Shown in pieces: positions 1 through 8,163 of a stretch of 64,000 bases of DNA. The notes under the pieces were generated by a model. It worked only from the letters and a program-made list of their open reading frames with translations. It was not told where the DNA came from and made no database searches. Position 1 is the stretch's first letter; every line of letters begins with the position of its first letter. The stretch is from Sphingomonas sp. JC676 (lineage in GTDB: Bacteria > Pseudomonadota > Alphaproteobacteria > Sphingomonadales > Sphingomonadaceae). The stretch spans positions 62,001-126,000 of the forward strand of contig NZ_JACTGR010000008.1 of assembly GCF_014489075.1 (NCBI RefSeq), given 5' to 3'. The translations under genes were made by a program, and so were the position numbers.

Positions 1-607
1 CCTGCACCCGCTTGAGCTCGGGGGTGGCCGACCAGCGCTCGATGCCGGCGAGCATCGAGGCTTCGATGAGCTGGCGGAACGCCTCGATCAGCAGCGGGTA
101 GAGCGGATTGGCGGTCGCGCGGGCGAGCGTCATGTGCAGCTTGAGATCCAGGCTCGAATAACGTTCGGCATTGCCGAGATGCTCGGCCATTTCGGCCACG
201 ATCACCTGCAGCTCGGCTGCGTCCGCGTCGTTGCGGCGTTCGGCGGCGAGCGCGACCATCGCGATCTCGATGCCGCGGCGCATCTCGAGGATGTCGCGGG
301 CCTCGGCCTGGCCGATCAAGACCGCATTCTTGATCACGCGCGAGATCATCTCGCCATCGACCGACACGATCGTCGCGCGCTTGCCGACCGCCATCTCGAC
401 AAGACCCGTGCCGGCGAGCGCCCGCATTGCCTCGCGCACCACGGGCCGGCTGACCCCCAGCATCACGCTGATCGTCGTCTCGCTCGGCAGTTTGGCGCCC
501 GGGCGAAGCTGCTCGCTTGCGACATGATCGCGCAGATAGTCGATGACACGTTCGACCAGACCGGTCTTCGCGCCGCCGGCTTCGGCCTCGTTGCTGGTCG
601 CCTGCAC
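1..607 (-). CDS. GntR-family (FadR/FCD subfamily) transcriptional regulator, 3' end outside window
   Basis: A ligand-responsive DNA-binding repressor, probably controlling the divergent hexuronate operon. I read it on the minus strand from a GTG at 607, with an AGGAG ribosome site at 616-620. About 202 codons are open up to the window edge, so the C-terminus is missing. Residues 15-80 form the winged helix (LVERVIDYLRDHV, then LPSETTISVMLGVSRPVVREA, read as two adjacent stretches), typical of GntR proteins. The following helices (EMRRGIEIAMVALAAER and HMTLARATANPLYP) match the FCD ligand domain. The 171-base gap to the MFS gene holds a perfect palindrome (720-732) that also occurs at two other promoters. 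That this protein binds it is inference from adjacency and from FadR-type operator form. Confidence 0.85.
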   Translation of the reverse strand, partial: MQATSNEAEAGGAKTGLVERVIDYLRDHVASEQLRPGAKLPSETTISVMLGVSRPVVREAMRALAGTGLVEMAVGKRATIVSVDGEMISRVIKNAVLIGQAEARDILEMRRGIEIAMVALAAERRNDADAAELQVIVAEMAEHLGNAERYSSLDLKLHMTLARATANPLYPLLIEAFRQLIEASMLAGIERWSATPELKRVQ

Positions 608-719
608 AATATGTTCTCCTGGTGCGTAATCTATCGGCAGATTCCGCCGCAGGGCAAGCGGGCCCTGCCCGGCGTTTCTTAAAAAGCCGCTTGCGTCGCT
701 TCGGTGCAAACTGGTAGCA

Positions 720-732
720 CCTGTCTTACAGG
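720..732. promoter_or_regulatory. Palindromic operator CCTGTCTTACAGG (copy 1)
   Basis: The two 5-base arms CCTGT and ACAGG are perfect inverted repeats around CTT. It lies between the GntR gene start (607) and the MFS start (779), so it can serve both directions. The core TGTCTTACA recurs at 8093-8121 (twice) and, reversed, at 36385-36396. A TGT-N3-ACA core is typical of FadR-type GntR operators. Confidence 0.7.
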
Positions 733-778
733 ATTGCGAACAAGATCCTGAGAGCGAATCCCGTGAGGAAGCTGAGGC

Positions 779-2119
779 ATGACCACGAGTATCGGCGCGG
801 CCGCTGACGCGGCCGGCGCCACGGCGTCTGCCGGCCGGTATCGCTGGGTGATCTGCGCGCTGCTCTTCGCCTCGACGACGCTCTGCTACATGGACCGCCA
901 GATATTCGGGCTGCTCAAGCCGACCCTCGATCTCGAGCTCGGCTGGTCCGAGACGGTCTATGGCGACGTGATCGCCACCTTCTCGTTGATGTATGCCTGC
1001 GGCTATTTGTTCGGCGGGCGGCTGATGGACCGGATCGGCGTGCGGCGGGGCCTGTCGCTCGCGGTCGCCGGCTGGAGCATCAGCGCGGCGCTGCACGGGT
1101 TGATGACGACGGCCTTGGGCTTCAAGTTCGCGCGCGGCGCGCTGGGCCTGACCGAGGGGGGTAACTTCCCGGCCTCGATCAAGGCGGTGCGCGAATGGTT
1201 CCCGCCGCGCGAGCGCGCCTTCGCTACCGGACTTTTCAACGCGGGCAGCAATATCGGCGCGATCGTGACGCCGATCAGTCTGCCGTTCGTGGTGGCGCTG
1301 GTCGGCTGGCGCGCGGCGTTCGTGTTGGCGGGTGCGCTCGGCCTGATCTGGGTGGCGCTGTGGCTGCGCTTCTACGAGACACCCGCGCGGCGGCGGAGGC
1401 TTTCGGCCGCGGAGCTGGCCTATATCCGGTCGGGCGACGGCGACGCGCCCGAGCCGGCCAAGGTGCCGTGGCTGTCGCTCTTCGCCTATCGCGGCACCTG
1501 GGCCTATGCACTCGGCATGCTGCTCACCAGCCCGGTCTGGTGGTTCTATCTCAACTGGGTCCCCGGCTTCCTCCACCAGCGCTTCGGCGTGAACATGATG
1601 GCGTCGATAGCGCCGCTGGTGACGATCTACCTGATCGCCGACATCGGCAGCGTCGCGGGCGGCTGGATCTCGTCGCGGCTGATCCGCGGCGGCATGCCGG
1701 TGCTGCGCGCACGGATGATCGCGATGCTGTGCATGGCGGTGTGCCCGATCCCGGTGGCGCTGGTCTCGGGCGTGTCGGGCATGTGGCCCGCCGTGCTGCT
1801 GATCGCGCTGGCGGCGGCGGGGCACCAGGGGCTCTCGGCCAATCTCTACACGATCGTCTCCGACACGCTGCCGGCAGGCGCGGTGAGCTCGGTGATCGGT
1901 ATCGGCGGCTTCGCCGCCGGCGTCACCGGCATGTTCGTGGCGATGGCGGTCGGACGGATCCTCGACGCCACTGGCGGAAACTACATGGTCCTGTTCATAG
2001 GCGCCGCGGCGGCATATCCGCTCGCGGTGCTCGTCATGGCGCTGATCCTGCGGCGGCCCTCGCCGCCGGCGGGGACGTCCGCGGATGGACTGCGACCGGT
2101 CTTGATGGAGCAACAATGA
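779..2119 (+). CDS. MFS hexuronate transporter, ExuT-like (anion:cation symporter family)
   Basis: Inner-membrane symporter that probably imports galacturonate or glucuronate. The 446-residue protein has a 20-residue cytoplasmic tail and then about 12 hydrophobic segments. The first is followed by YMDRQIFGLLKP, and GRLMDRIGVRRG sits in the loop between segments 2 and 3 (the classical MFS signature). The TEGGNFPASIKAVREWFP stretch is characteristic of the ACS/ExuT group. It is the first gene of an operon running to uxaC. Its stop overlaps the next ATG (ATGA at 2116-2119), so translation is coupled. The palindrome at 720-732 is 47 bases upstream. The substrate is inferred from the operon, not from the protein. 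Confidence 0.85.
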   Translation: MTTSIGAAADAAGATASAGRYRWVICALLFASTTLCYMDRQIFGLLKPTLDLELGWSETVYGDVIATFSLMYACGYLFGGRLMDRIGVRRGLSLAVAGWSISAALHGLMTTALGFKFARGALGLTEGGNFPASIKAVREWFPPRERAFATGLFNAGSNIGAIVTPISLPFVVALVGWRAAFVLAGALGLIWVALWLRFYETPARRRRLSAAELAYIRSGDGDAPEPAKVPWLSLFAYRGTWAYALGMLLTSPVWWFYLNWVPGFLHQRFGVNMMASIAPLVTIYLIADIGSVAGGWISSRLIRGGMPVLRARMIAMLCMAVCPIPVALVSGVSGMWPAVLLIALAAAGHQGLSANLYTIVSDTLPAGAVSSVIGIGGFAAGVTGMFVAMAVGRILDATGGNYMVLFIGAAAAYPLAVLVMALILRRPSPPAGTSADGLRPVLMEQQ

Positions 2120-2769
2120 ACGACGCTGCGCTATTCGCCCTGTTCCGGGCCGAGCTCTACACGCCGGTGGTGGGCGACATTCTCGATACGCTGGGGCTGT
2201 ACCACCAGTTCCTGCCCGCGCCGATCCAGCCGATGACGACCGACATGACGCTGGTCGGCCGCGCCATGCCGGTGCTGATGATCGACGTCTATGGCCCTCA
2301 GGACCAGCCCTTCGGCAAGCTCACCGAGGCGCTCGACCAGCTTCAGCCGGGCGACATCTATCTCGCCAGCGGCGGTGAGATGCGCTGCGCCTATTGGGGC
2401 GAGATCCTGACCGCTACCGCTCGGATGCGCGGCGCGACCGGCGCGGTGATCAACGGCTATCACCGCGACACGCCCAAGGTGCTCGAGCAGGACTGGCCGG
2501 TGTTCAGCCGCGGTCGCTTCGCGCAGGATTCCGGAGTGCGCACCAAGGTCATCGACTATCGCTGCCGGATCGAGGTGGGGCCGGTGACGGTGGAGCCGGG
2601 CGACCTGGTGTTCGGCGATCTCGACGGCGTGATCGTCATTCCCAGGGCGCACGAGGCCGAGGTGGTCGAGCGCGCGTTGGAGAAGGTGCGCGGCGAGAAA
2701 CTGGTGCGCAAGGAGATCGAGGCCGGCATGTCGAGCACCGATGCCTTCGCCAAATACGGGATATTGTGA
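2116..2769 (+). CDS. RraA-family protein (HMG/CHA aldolase-like)
   Basis: The 217-residue protein has the RraA/dimethylmenaquinone-methyltransferase-like fold. Members include class II pyruvate aldolases that cleave 4-hydroxy-4-methyl-2-oxoglutarate and related acids, and RNase E inhibitors. The catalytic-type Arg-Asp pair of the aldolases is visible (GYHRD, about residues 114-118), after a Gly-rich GATGAVING segment. An enzyme is therefore more likely than a regulator. The start is the ATG overlapping the transporter stop. It sits inside a hexuronate operon that has no KDG kinase or KDPG aldolase, so a role in cleaving a 2-keto-3-deoxy acid is conceivable but unproven. Confidence 0.8.
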   Translation: MNDAALFALFRAELYTPVVGDILDTLGLYHQFLPAPIQPMTTDMTLVGRAMPVLMIDVYGPQDQPFGKLTEALDQLQPGDIYLASGGEMRCAYWGEILTATARMRGATGAVINGYHRDTPKVLEQDWPVFSRGRFAQDSGVRTKVIDYRCRIEVGPVTVEPGDLVFGDLDGVIVIPRAHEAEVVERALEKVRGEKLVRKEIEAGMSSTDAFAKYGIL

Positions 2770-2778
2770 GCGGCAGCC

Positions 2779-3099
2779 ATGACGACAGCATTTAGGATCC
2801 ACGCGGCGGACAATGTCGCGACCTTGCTCGGCGATGCCGAGGACAGCGTCGAGCTGCGCGGTGAGGGTGGCGGCACGCTGGCGCTTAGGGAGCCGATCGC
2901 GCTCGGCCATAAGGTCGCGCTCGTCGATATCGGCAGCGGCGCGCCGGTGGTGAAGTTCGGCATCACCATCGGCACCGCGAGCGGGCCGATCCGCGCAGGC
3001 GACTGGGTCCATCTCCACAATATTGAAAGCAGCTTCGACGAGCGCTCGGGCAGCTTCGACGTGGTGACGGGCGTGGCAAAGGACACGAGCTATGATTGA
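2779..3099 (+). CDS. UxaA-family dehydratase, small subunit (SAF domain)
   Basis: The 106-residue protein corresponds to the N-terminal SAF domain of altronate/galactarate dehydratases, found here as a separate polypeptide. The family features seen are the ALREPIALGHKVALVDI strand-turn region and KFGITIGTASGPIRAGDWVHLHN, which ends in the HxHN motif used by these lyases. It overlaps the following large-subunit gene by 8 bases, which suggests a heteromeric enzyme. By analogy with two-subunit UxaA proteins it would help convert D-altronate to 2-keto-3-deoxy-D-gluconate in the cytoplasm. Confidence 0.85.
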   Translation: MTTAFRIHAADNVATLLGDAEDSVELRGEGGGTLALREPIALGHKVALVDIGSGAPVVKFGITIGTASGPIRAGDWVHLHNIESSFDERSGSFDVVTGVAKDTSYD

Positions 3100-4312
3100 G
3101 CCGTTCGATCGCAAATGGACCGGCTATCAGCGCCCCGACGGGCGCAAGGGCATCCGCAACCTCGTACTGGTGATCTACACCGTACAGTGCGCCGCGTTCG
3201 TCGCCCATGCGATTGCGGCGGGCGAGGACGATGTCCAGGTCATCGGCTTCCCGGGCTGCTACGACAATCAATATGCGATCCGGCTGGTGCTCAGCCTTGC
3301 GCGGCATCCCAATGTCGGCGCGGTGCTCTCGGTCGGGCTCGGTTGCGAATATACCCAGCCGGCGCGGATTGCCGAGGCGGTGGCGAAGAGCGGCCGGCCG
3401 GCGGAATCCTTCTTCATCCAGGATGTAGGCGGTACCCGCTCCTCGACGGAGAAAGGCAAGGACATCGTCCGGAGCCTGCGCGACCGAATCCGGCGCGAGA
3501 CGCCGCGCGTGCCCATGGGCTTCGCCGACCTGACGCTCGGCGCCGAATGCGGCGGATCGGACGGGACAAGCGGACTGGTGGGCAATCCCGCGGTCGGGCG
3601 GCTGTTCGACCGGGTGGTCGATGCCGGCGGCTCGGCGATTTGCGAGGAGATCGTCGAGATGATCGGCCTGCGCGACGTGATCCTGGCGCGCGCCGCCGAC
3701 GATCGCGCGCGCGCCGAGCTGGAGACTGCCTATGCCAAGGCCGAGCGCTATTGCCGCGAGGTGCGGCAATATTCGATCTCGCCGGGCAATTTCGCCGGCG
3801 GGCTCACCACGATCGAAGAGAAGAGCATGGGCGCCTTCGCCAAGAGCGGTTCGCGTGCCATCCAGGGCGTGATCAAGGTCGGCGAGGCGCCGCCCTGGCC
3901 GGGCATGTGGGTTATGGATTCGGTGCCCGACGAGCATTTCATGCAGTTCGGCTACACCAATCCCAACGACACCGAAGGCATCATGGATCTGATCTCGGGC
4001 GGCAGCCAGATCGTGCTGTTCATCACCGGGCGCGGCAGTGTGATCGGATCGCCGGTGTCGCCCCTGATCAAGGTCACCGGCAACAGCCGCACCTACAATC
4101 GTATGAACGAGGACATGGATTTCGACGCGGGACGCGTGCTGGCGGGCGAACTGACGCTCGACGAGTGCGCGGCCGAGCTCGGCGCGATGGTCGCCGACGT
4201 AGCCGAGGGCATGCCGAGCAAGCCAGAGGCGCTCGGCCACAGGGAGTATTTCGTGATGTACAAGCACCAGGACACGCCGGATCTCGAACGGGGATGCCGC
4301 AATGTCGCTTGA
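3092..4312 (+). CDS. uxaA: UxaA-family dehydratase, large subunit (probable altronate dehydratase)
   Basis: The 406-residue protein matches the large catalytic part of UxaA/GarD-type dehydratases. It has GYQRPDGRKGIRN near the N-terminus, VGLGCEY, LGAECGGSDGTSGLVGNPAVG in the middle (split here as LGAECGGSDGTSG and LVGNPAVG) and IKVTGNSRTYNRMNEDMD near the end, all typical. Conserved Cys residues are candidates for iron or cluster binding. With UxaC and the SDR of the same operon it fits the galacturonate route, altronate to KDG plus water. Galactarate or another aldonate cannot be excluded. Its last 11 bases overlap the next gene. Confidence 0.85.
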   Translation: MIEPFDRKWTGYQRPDGRKGIRNLVLVIYTVQCAAFVAHAIAAGEDDVQVIGFPGCYDNQYAIRLVLSLARHPNVGAVLSVGLGCEYTQPARIAEAVAKSGRPAESFFIQDVGGTRSSTEKGKDIVRSLRDRIRRETPRVPMGFADLTLGAECGGSDGTSGLVGNPAVGRLFDRVVDAGGSAICEEIVEMIGLRDVILARAADDRARAELETAYAKAERYCREVRQYSISPGNFAGGLTTIEEKSMGAFAKSGSRAIQGVIKVGEAPPWPGMWVMDSVPDEHFMQFGYTNPNDTEGIMDLISGGSQIVLFITGRGSVIGSPVSPLIKVTGNSRTYNRMNEDMDFDAGRVLAGELTLDECAAELGAMVADVAEGMPSKPEALGHREYFVMYKHQDTPDLERGCRNVA

Positions 4313-5072
4313 TGCCGCGCGGGCGTTCAACCTTGAGGGCGAGGTCGCGCTGATCACCGGCGGCGGCTCGGGCCTTGGCCTGGGCATGGCGAAGGCGCTG
4401 CATGCCGCCGGCGCCAAGGTGGTGCTGGTCGGGCGCCGCGCCGAGCTTGTGCAGGCCGCCGCCGAGGAACTGGGCGAGGGCGCCTATTGGGAAGCGGCCG
4501 ACGTTACCGCGTTCGATGGCGTGCCGGCGCTGGTCGAGCGGGTGATCGCGAAGACCGGCAAGATCTCGATCCTGCTCAACAATGCCGGGATCAACTTCAA
4601 GAAGCTCGCGATCGACACCGAGGTCGCCGAATTCTCGAACATGCTCGACACGCATGTGCTCGCCGCGCACGCGCTGACCCGTGCGGTGCTGCCCGGGATG
4701 CTCGCGGCGGGGCATGGCAGCATATTGTTCACCGCCTCGATGACCTCGATGCTCGGCATGCCCGGCGTGATCGCCTATTCGGCGGCCAAGTCGGCCTATG
4801 TCGGCATGGTCCGTGCGCTCTCGGTTGAAGTGGCGGGCAAGGGGGTGCGGGTCAATGCGATCGCGCCCGGCTGGATCGAATCGCCAATGCTGCGCAAGGC
4901 GCTCGACAATGATCCGGCGCGCTCGGACCGCATCCTGCAGCGCACGCCGATGGCCCGCTTCGGCGAGGCCGAGGATATCGGCTGGGCCGCGGTCTATCTC
5001 TGCTCGCCCGCCGCCAAGTTCGTTACCGGTGTTCTGCTGCCCATCGACGGCGGCGCCTCTCAAGGATTCTGA
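4302..5072 (+). CDS. SDR oxidoreductase, probable tagaturonate/fructuronate reductase
   Basis: Classical short-chain dehydrogenase of 256 residues. The cofactor motif is TGGGSGLGLG, followed by LLNNAG, and the active site is YSAAK after a Ser-containing strand. The ending TGVLLPIDGGAS is typical. It resembles the gluconate 5-dehydrogenase group. In this operon the step from tagaturonate (or fructuronate) to altronate (or mannonate) is otherwise missing, because no UxaB/UxuB-type polyol dehydrogenase is present. This SDR is therefore the best candidate for it. That assignment is inference from context. Confidence 0.8.
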   Translation: MSLDAARAFNLEGEVALITGGGSGLGLGMAKALHAAGAKVVLVGRRAELVQAAAEELGEGAYWEAADVTAFDGVPALVERVIAKTGKISILLNNAGINFKKLAIDTEVAEFSNMLDTHVLAAHALTRAVLPGMLAAGHGSILFTASMTSMLGMPGVIAYSAAKSAYVGMVRALSVEVAGKGVRVNAIAPGWIESPMLRKALDNDPARSDRILQRTPMARFGEAEDIGWAAVYLCSPAAKFVTGVLLPIDGGASQGF

Positions 5073-5076
5073 TGCA

Positions 5077-6501
5077 ATGACTAGCGAAGCGCCGCTCGCG
5101 CCGCATCCCGATCGCCTGCTTCCCGCCGATCCCGAGACCCGTGCGATCGCGCGCGAGCTCTATTTGTCGGTCAAGGACCTGCCGATCATCAGTCCGCATG
5201 GGCATACCGACCCGTCCTGGTTTGCGGAGAACCAGCCTTTCCCAGATCCGGCGACGCTCTTCATCATCCCGGACCATTACATCTTCCGGATGCTCTACAG
5301 CCAGGGCGTGCCGCTCGAGGAACTGGGCGTTCCGCGGATCGACGGCGGCTGGACCGAGACCGATACGCGCAAGATCTGGCGGCGCTTCGCCGAGAATTTC
5401 CACCTGCTGCGCGGCACGCCGAGCCGGATGTGGCTCGACTATGCGTTCCACGAGATCCTCGGCATCACCGAGCGGCTCTCGTCGACCAATGCCGACCGGA
5501 TCTACGACCAGATCGACTCGCAGCTGAAGCGACCCGAATTCCTGCCGCGCGCGCTGTTCGAGCGCTTCCGCATCGAAGCGATCGCGACGACCGAGAACCC
5601 GCTCGACGACCTGCGTCATCACAAGGCCGTCAGGGCAAGCGGCTGGTCGGGCCGGGTGATGACCGCCTTCCGGCCGGACAATGTCACCGATCCCGAGCAT
5701 CCGCGCTTTCGTGAGGATTTGCCCGAGCTGGGGCGGATCACCGGGCACGACGTCGGCAGCTGGGAAGGCTATCTCGCCGCGCTGCGCGACCGGCGGCGCT
5801 ATTTCATCGAGCATGGCGGGGCGACCTCGACCGACCATGGCCACCCGACCGCGCATACCGAAAATCTGTCCCAAGCCGATGCGGCGGCGCTCTTCGCGCG
5901 CGTGGCCTCGGGCCAGGGCGATCCCGTCGACGCCGAGCGCTTCCGCGGGCAGATGCTAACCGAGATGGCACGGATGAGCCTTCAGGACGGGCTGGTCATG
6001 CAGCTCCATCCCGGCGCGCTGCGCAGCCAGAATCCGTACATCAACCGGACCTTCGGCGAGGCCAAGGGCGACGACTGGCCGTCGCGTACCGACTATGTCC
6101 ATGCGCTGAAGCCCTTGCTCGACGCTTTCGGCAACGAGCGAGACCTGACGATCATCCTCTTCACGCTCGACGAGAGTACCTATGCCCGCGAGATTGCGCC
6201 GCTCGCCGGCCACTACCCGGCGCTGCGCATCGGCCCCGCCTGGTGGTTCCACGACAGCCCCGAGGGGATGAAGCGCTTCCGCGAGCAGGTGACCGAGACC
6301 GGCGGCTTCTACAACACGGTCGGCTTCAACGACGACACGCGCGCCTTCTTCTCGATCCCCGCGCGGCATGATCTGAGCCGGCGCGTGGACTGCGGCTTCC
6401 TGGCTCAGCTGGTCGCCGAGCACCGGCTTGAGCGCGACGAGGCGTTCGCGGTCGCCAAGGACCTGGCCTATAATCTGGTGAAGGTGGCGTACCGGCTCTA
6501 A
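5077..6501 (+). CDS. uxaC: Uronate isomerase (glucuronate/galacturonate isomerase)
   Basis: The 474-residue protein is of normal length for UxaC. It isomerises D-glucuronate to D-fructuronate and D-galacturonate to D-tagaturonate. The N-terminal metal site HGHTDPSWF and the segments HYIFRMLYSQG, NRTFGEAKGDDW and GWFHDSPEGM-like (WWFHDSPEGMKRFREQ) are family-typical. The open frame extends further upstream inside the SDR gene. I place the start at 5077 because it lies 4 bases after the SDR stop and begins the conserved MTSEAPLAPHPDRLLPADP region. It is the last gene of the operon and is followed by a hairpin at 6506-6526. Confidence 0.93.
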   Translation: MTSEAPLAPHPDRLLPADPETRAIARELYLSVKDLPIISPHGHTDPSWFAENQPFPDPATLFIIPDHYIFRMLYSQGVPLEELGVPRIDGGWTETDTRKIWRRFAENFHLLRGTPSRMWLDYAFHEILGITERLSSTNADRIYDQIDSQLKRPEFLPRALFERFRIEAIATTENPLDDLRHHKAVRASGWSGRVMTAFRPDNVTDPEHPRFREDLPELGRITGHDVGSWEGYLAALRDRRRYFIEHGGATSTDHGHPTAHTENLSQADAAALFARVASGQGDPVDAERFRGQMLTEMARMSLQDGLVMQLHPGALRSQNPYINRTFGEAKGDDWPSRTDYVHALKPLLDAFGNERDLTIILFTLDESTYAREIAPLAGHYPALRIGPAWWFHDSPEGMKRFREQVTETGGFYNTVGFNDDTRAFFSIPARHDLSRRVDCGFLAQLVAEHRLERDEAFAVAKDLAYNLVKVAYRL

Positions 6502-6505
6502 CTTT

Positions 6506-6526
6506 CTTCTCCCTTGATGGGAGAAG
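6506..6526 (+). terminator. Hairpin after uxaC
   Basis: A perfect 8-base stem CTTCTCCC / GGGAGAAG closes a 5-base loop, 5 bases after the uxaC stop. No T-run follows. It could be a terminator or one of the small palindromic repeats common in sphingomonads. A second Pu/Py-rich element (CCCTCCCCCGTCAAAGGGG) lies near 6617-6636, between the two convergent genes. Confidence 0.45.
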
Positions 6527-6647
6527 GAGGGGCCCGGCGCCCGGAGGGCGTGAGAGGGTAAGGGTGCGCTATGCTCGCGGCGATATCGATCGCGGACAGG
6601 TCACCCCCGCCAAACCCTCCCCCGTCAAAGGGGAAGGACGTAAGACA

Positions 6648-8024
6648 TCACCCCTCCACCGCCGCGGGCGCGCCGTTCACCCGGACATTCTCCAGCTTCA
6701 CCCCCGGCACGCCGCGTGCGATCAGGTGGGTGCGCTTGGGATCGGTCAGCGTCACGTCGATGTCGCGCAGCGTGAAGTTCGAGATCGCCGTGGTCGCGTT
6801 GCCCGAGATGTTGCCGAAGCCGCGCGTGGTGCCGCGGACATCCTCGATCACGATGTCGCGGATGATCCCGCCGGGAGGGGCCGCGGGAACCTTCGTGCCA
6901 TGGGTCAGCCGGGCGTTGACGATCAGGCCGAGCGCGGGATCGTCGGCGCCGAACCTCTCGGGATGGCCGAGGCCGTAGAAGACCTCGCCATTGTGCCAAT
7001 GGTTTGCCGGGGTCGACGCCTCTTGCAGGCGAATGCCCTTGACGTGAAGCCGCTCATAGACCTGGCCGGGCGTGTCCGGGCGGATCTTGAAGCGGATTGT
7101 CGGCATGTCGCCGACATTGGTAATTCGCTCGACCTTGATGTCGCGCATGATCGTGCCGTTGCTGCCGAAGGTGACGCAGCCCAGCCCCTCGGTGAACACG
7201 CAGTCATGGATGTGGATGCGCTCGGTGGGCGGCGCTTCGGCATAGGCGGCGGCGCCGGCGCCTTGGGTGCCCTTCAGCGCGATGCAGTCATCGTCGACCG
7301 AGAAATGGCAGCGGCGGATCGTCACGTCCTGGCAGCTGTCGAGATCGATGCCGTCGCTGCTCGGCGCGCGGATATGGTGCGGCACCTGATAGCGGCAATC
7401 CTCCACCACCGCCCGGCGACAGCGAAACATATGGAGGTTCCAAAAGGCCGAATCCTTGAAGGTGACTCCGCTCACCAACAGGTCGTCGCAATCCTGTAGG
7501 AAGGCGAGCTGGGGGAAGTGATACTGGACCGGGCGGCCCTCGACGCTTTCCTTGGGCGCGTCGAAGAACATGCGCCAGAACGGCTCGCCATTGCCGTCGA
7601 GCGTGCCGGGACCGACGATGCGCAGGCCCTTGTTGCCGGTCGCGTTCACCAGCGCCATGCGCAGCGCCTCGGGGTACACCTCGACGAAGCGTCGCAGGAC
7701 CAGCGGATAGTCTTCGAGGTTGGGCGAGCCCTTGAGCACCGCGCCCTCGCGCAGCTCCAGGCCCACGCCGTCCTTGAGCACGATCGAGCCGCTCAGGAAG
7801 GTGCCGTGCGGCACTACGACCATGCCGCCGCCGGCGTGCGCGCAGGCGTCGATGGCCCCCTGGATCGCCCTGGTGTTAATCGTGCTGCCGTCGGCGACGG
7901 CGCCGTAGCGGGTGATGACGAAGCGCCGCGCGGGCGCTGTCGCCATGCTCGGAAAGGCAGGCAGCGCGCATAGCAGCCCCGCCGCGGGCAGCCCGGCGAG
8001 CATCTCGCGTCGTGTTTGGTGCAT
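6648..8024 (-). CDS. GH28-family pectin hydrolase, Tat-type signal
   Basis: Predicted periplasmic right-handed beta-helix glycosidase acting on galacturonate-containing chains. The 458 residues begin with a twin-Arg leader (TRREMLAGLPAAGLLCALP). The start at 8024 has a GAAAGGG ribosome site; an earlier in-frame ATG at 8057 looks spurious. GH28 motif I appears as SSDGIDLDSC, motif II as VDDDCIALKG and motif IV as RFKIRP. The position of the usual catalytic-site His motif (GHG) reads EGLGCVTFGSNG without His, as known for rhamnogalacturonan-active members. Simple polygalacturonase activity is thus uncertain. It is divergent from TonB receptor 1, with two operator copies between them. Confidence 0.87.
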   Translation of the reverse strand: MHQTRREMLAGLPAAGLLCALPAFPSMATAPARRFVITRYGAVADGSTINTRAIQGAIDACAHAGGGMVVVPHGTFLSGSIVLKDGVGLELREGAVLKGSPNLEDYPLVLRRFVEVYPEALRMALVNATGNKGLRIVGPGTLDGNGEPFWRMFFDAPKESVEGRPVQYHFPQLAFLQDCDDLLVSGVTFKDSAFWNLHMFRCRRAVVEDCRYQVPHHIRAPSSDGIDLDSCQDVTIRRCHFSVDDDCIALKGTQGAGAAAYAEAPPTERIHIHDCVFTEGLGCVTFGSNGTIMRDIKVERITNVGDMPTIRFKIRPDTPGQVYERLHVKGIRLQEASTPANHWHNGEVFYGLGHPERFGADDPALGLIVNARLTHGTKVPAAPPGGIIRDIVIEDVRGTTRGFGNISGNATTAISNFTLRDIDVTLTDPKRTHLIARGVPGVKLENVRVNGAPAAVEG

Positions 8025-8092
8025 TCCCAACCCTTTCCGTCTCCGGCTCAGCCACATTCGCGAAACATTTTGTCCCGCGATGGGCTTTGATC

Positions 8093-8121
8093 TTGTCTTA
8101 CAGGTTCATCTGTCTTACAGG
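8093..8121. promoter_or_regulatory. Two direct copies of the TGTCTTACAGG operator
   Basis: TTGTCTTACAGG (8093-8104) and CTGTCTTACAGG (8110-8121) are spaced exactly 17 bases apart, so both lie on nearly the same helix face after about 1.6 turns. They occupy the divergent promoter of the GH28 gene and TonB receptor 1. They match the palindrome beside the GntR gene at 720-732. Confidence 0.7.
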
Positions 8122-8163
8122 TTTGTCCACCTCAAAGGCAAGAACCGACATAGAGGGAGGATA

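Noticed and set aside
134..682. Plus-strand frame near the left edge
   Set aside because: It is antisense to a GntR regulator that reads cleanly on the minus strand with a ribosome site.
6502..6647. Possible small RNA or CRISPR-like repeat between uxaC and GH28
   Set aside because: Only one short hairpin and a purine/pyrimidine stretch are present; there are no spacers or regular repeats.
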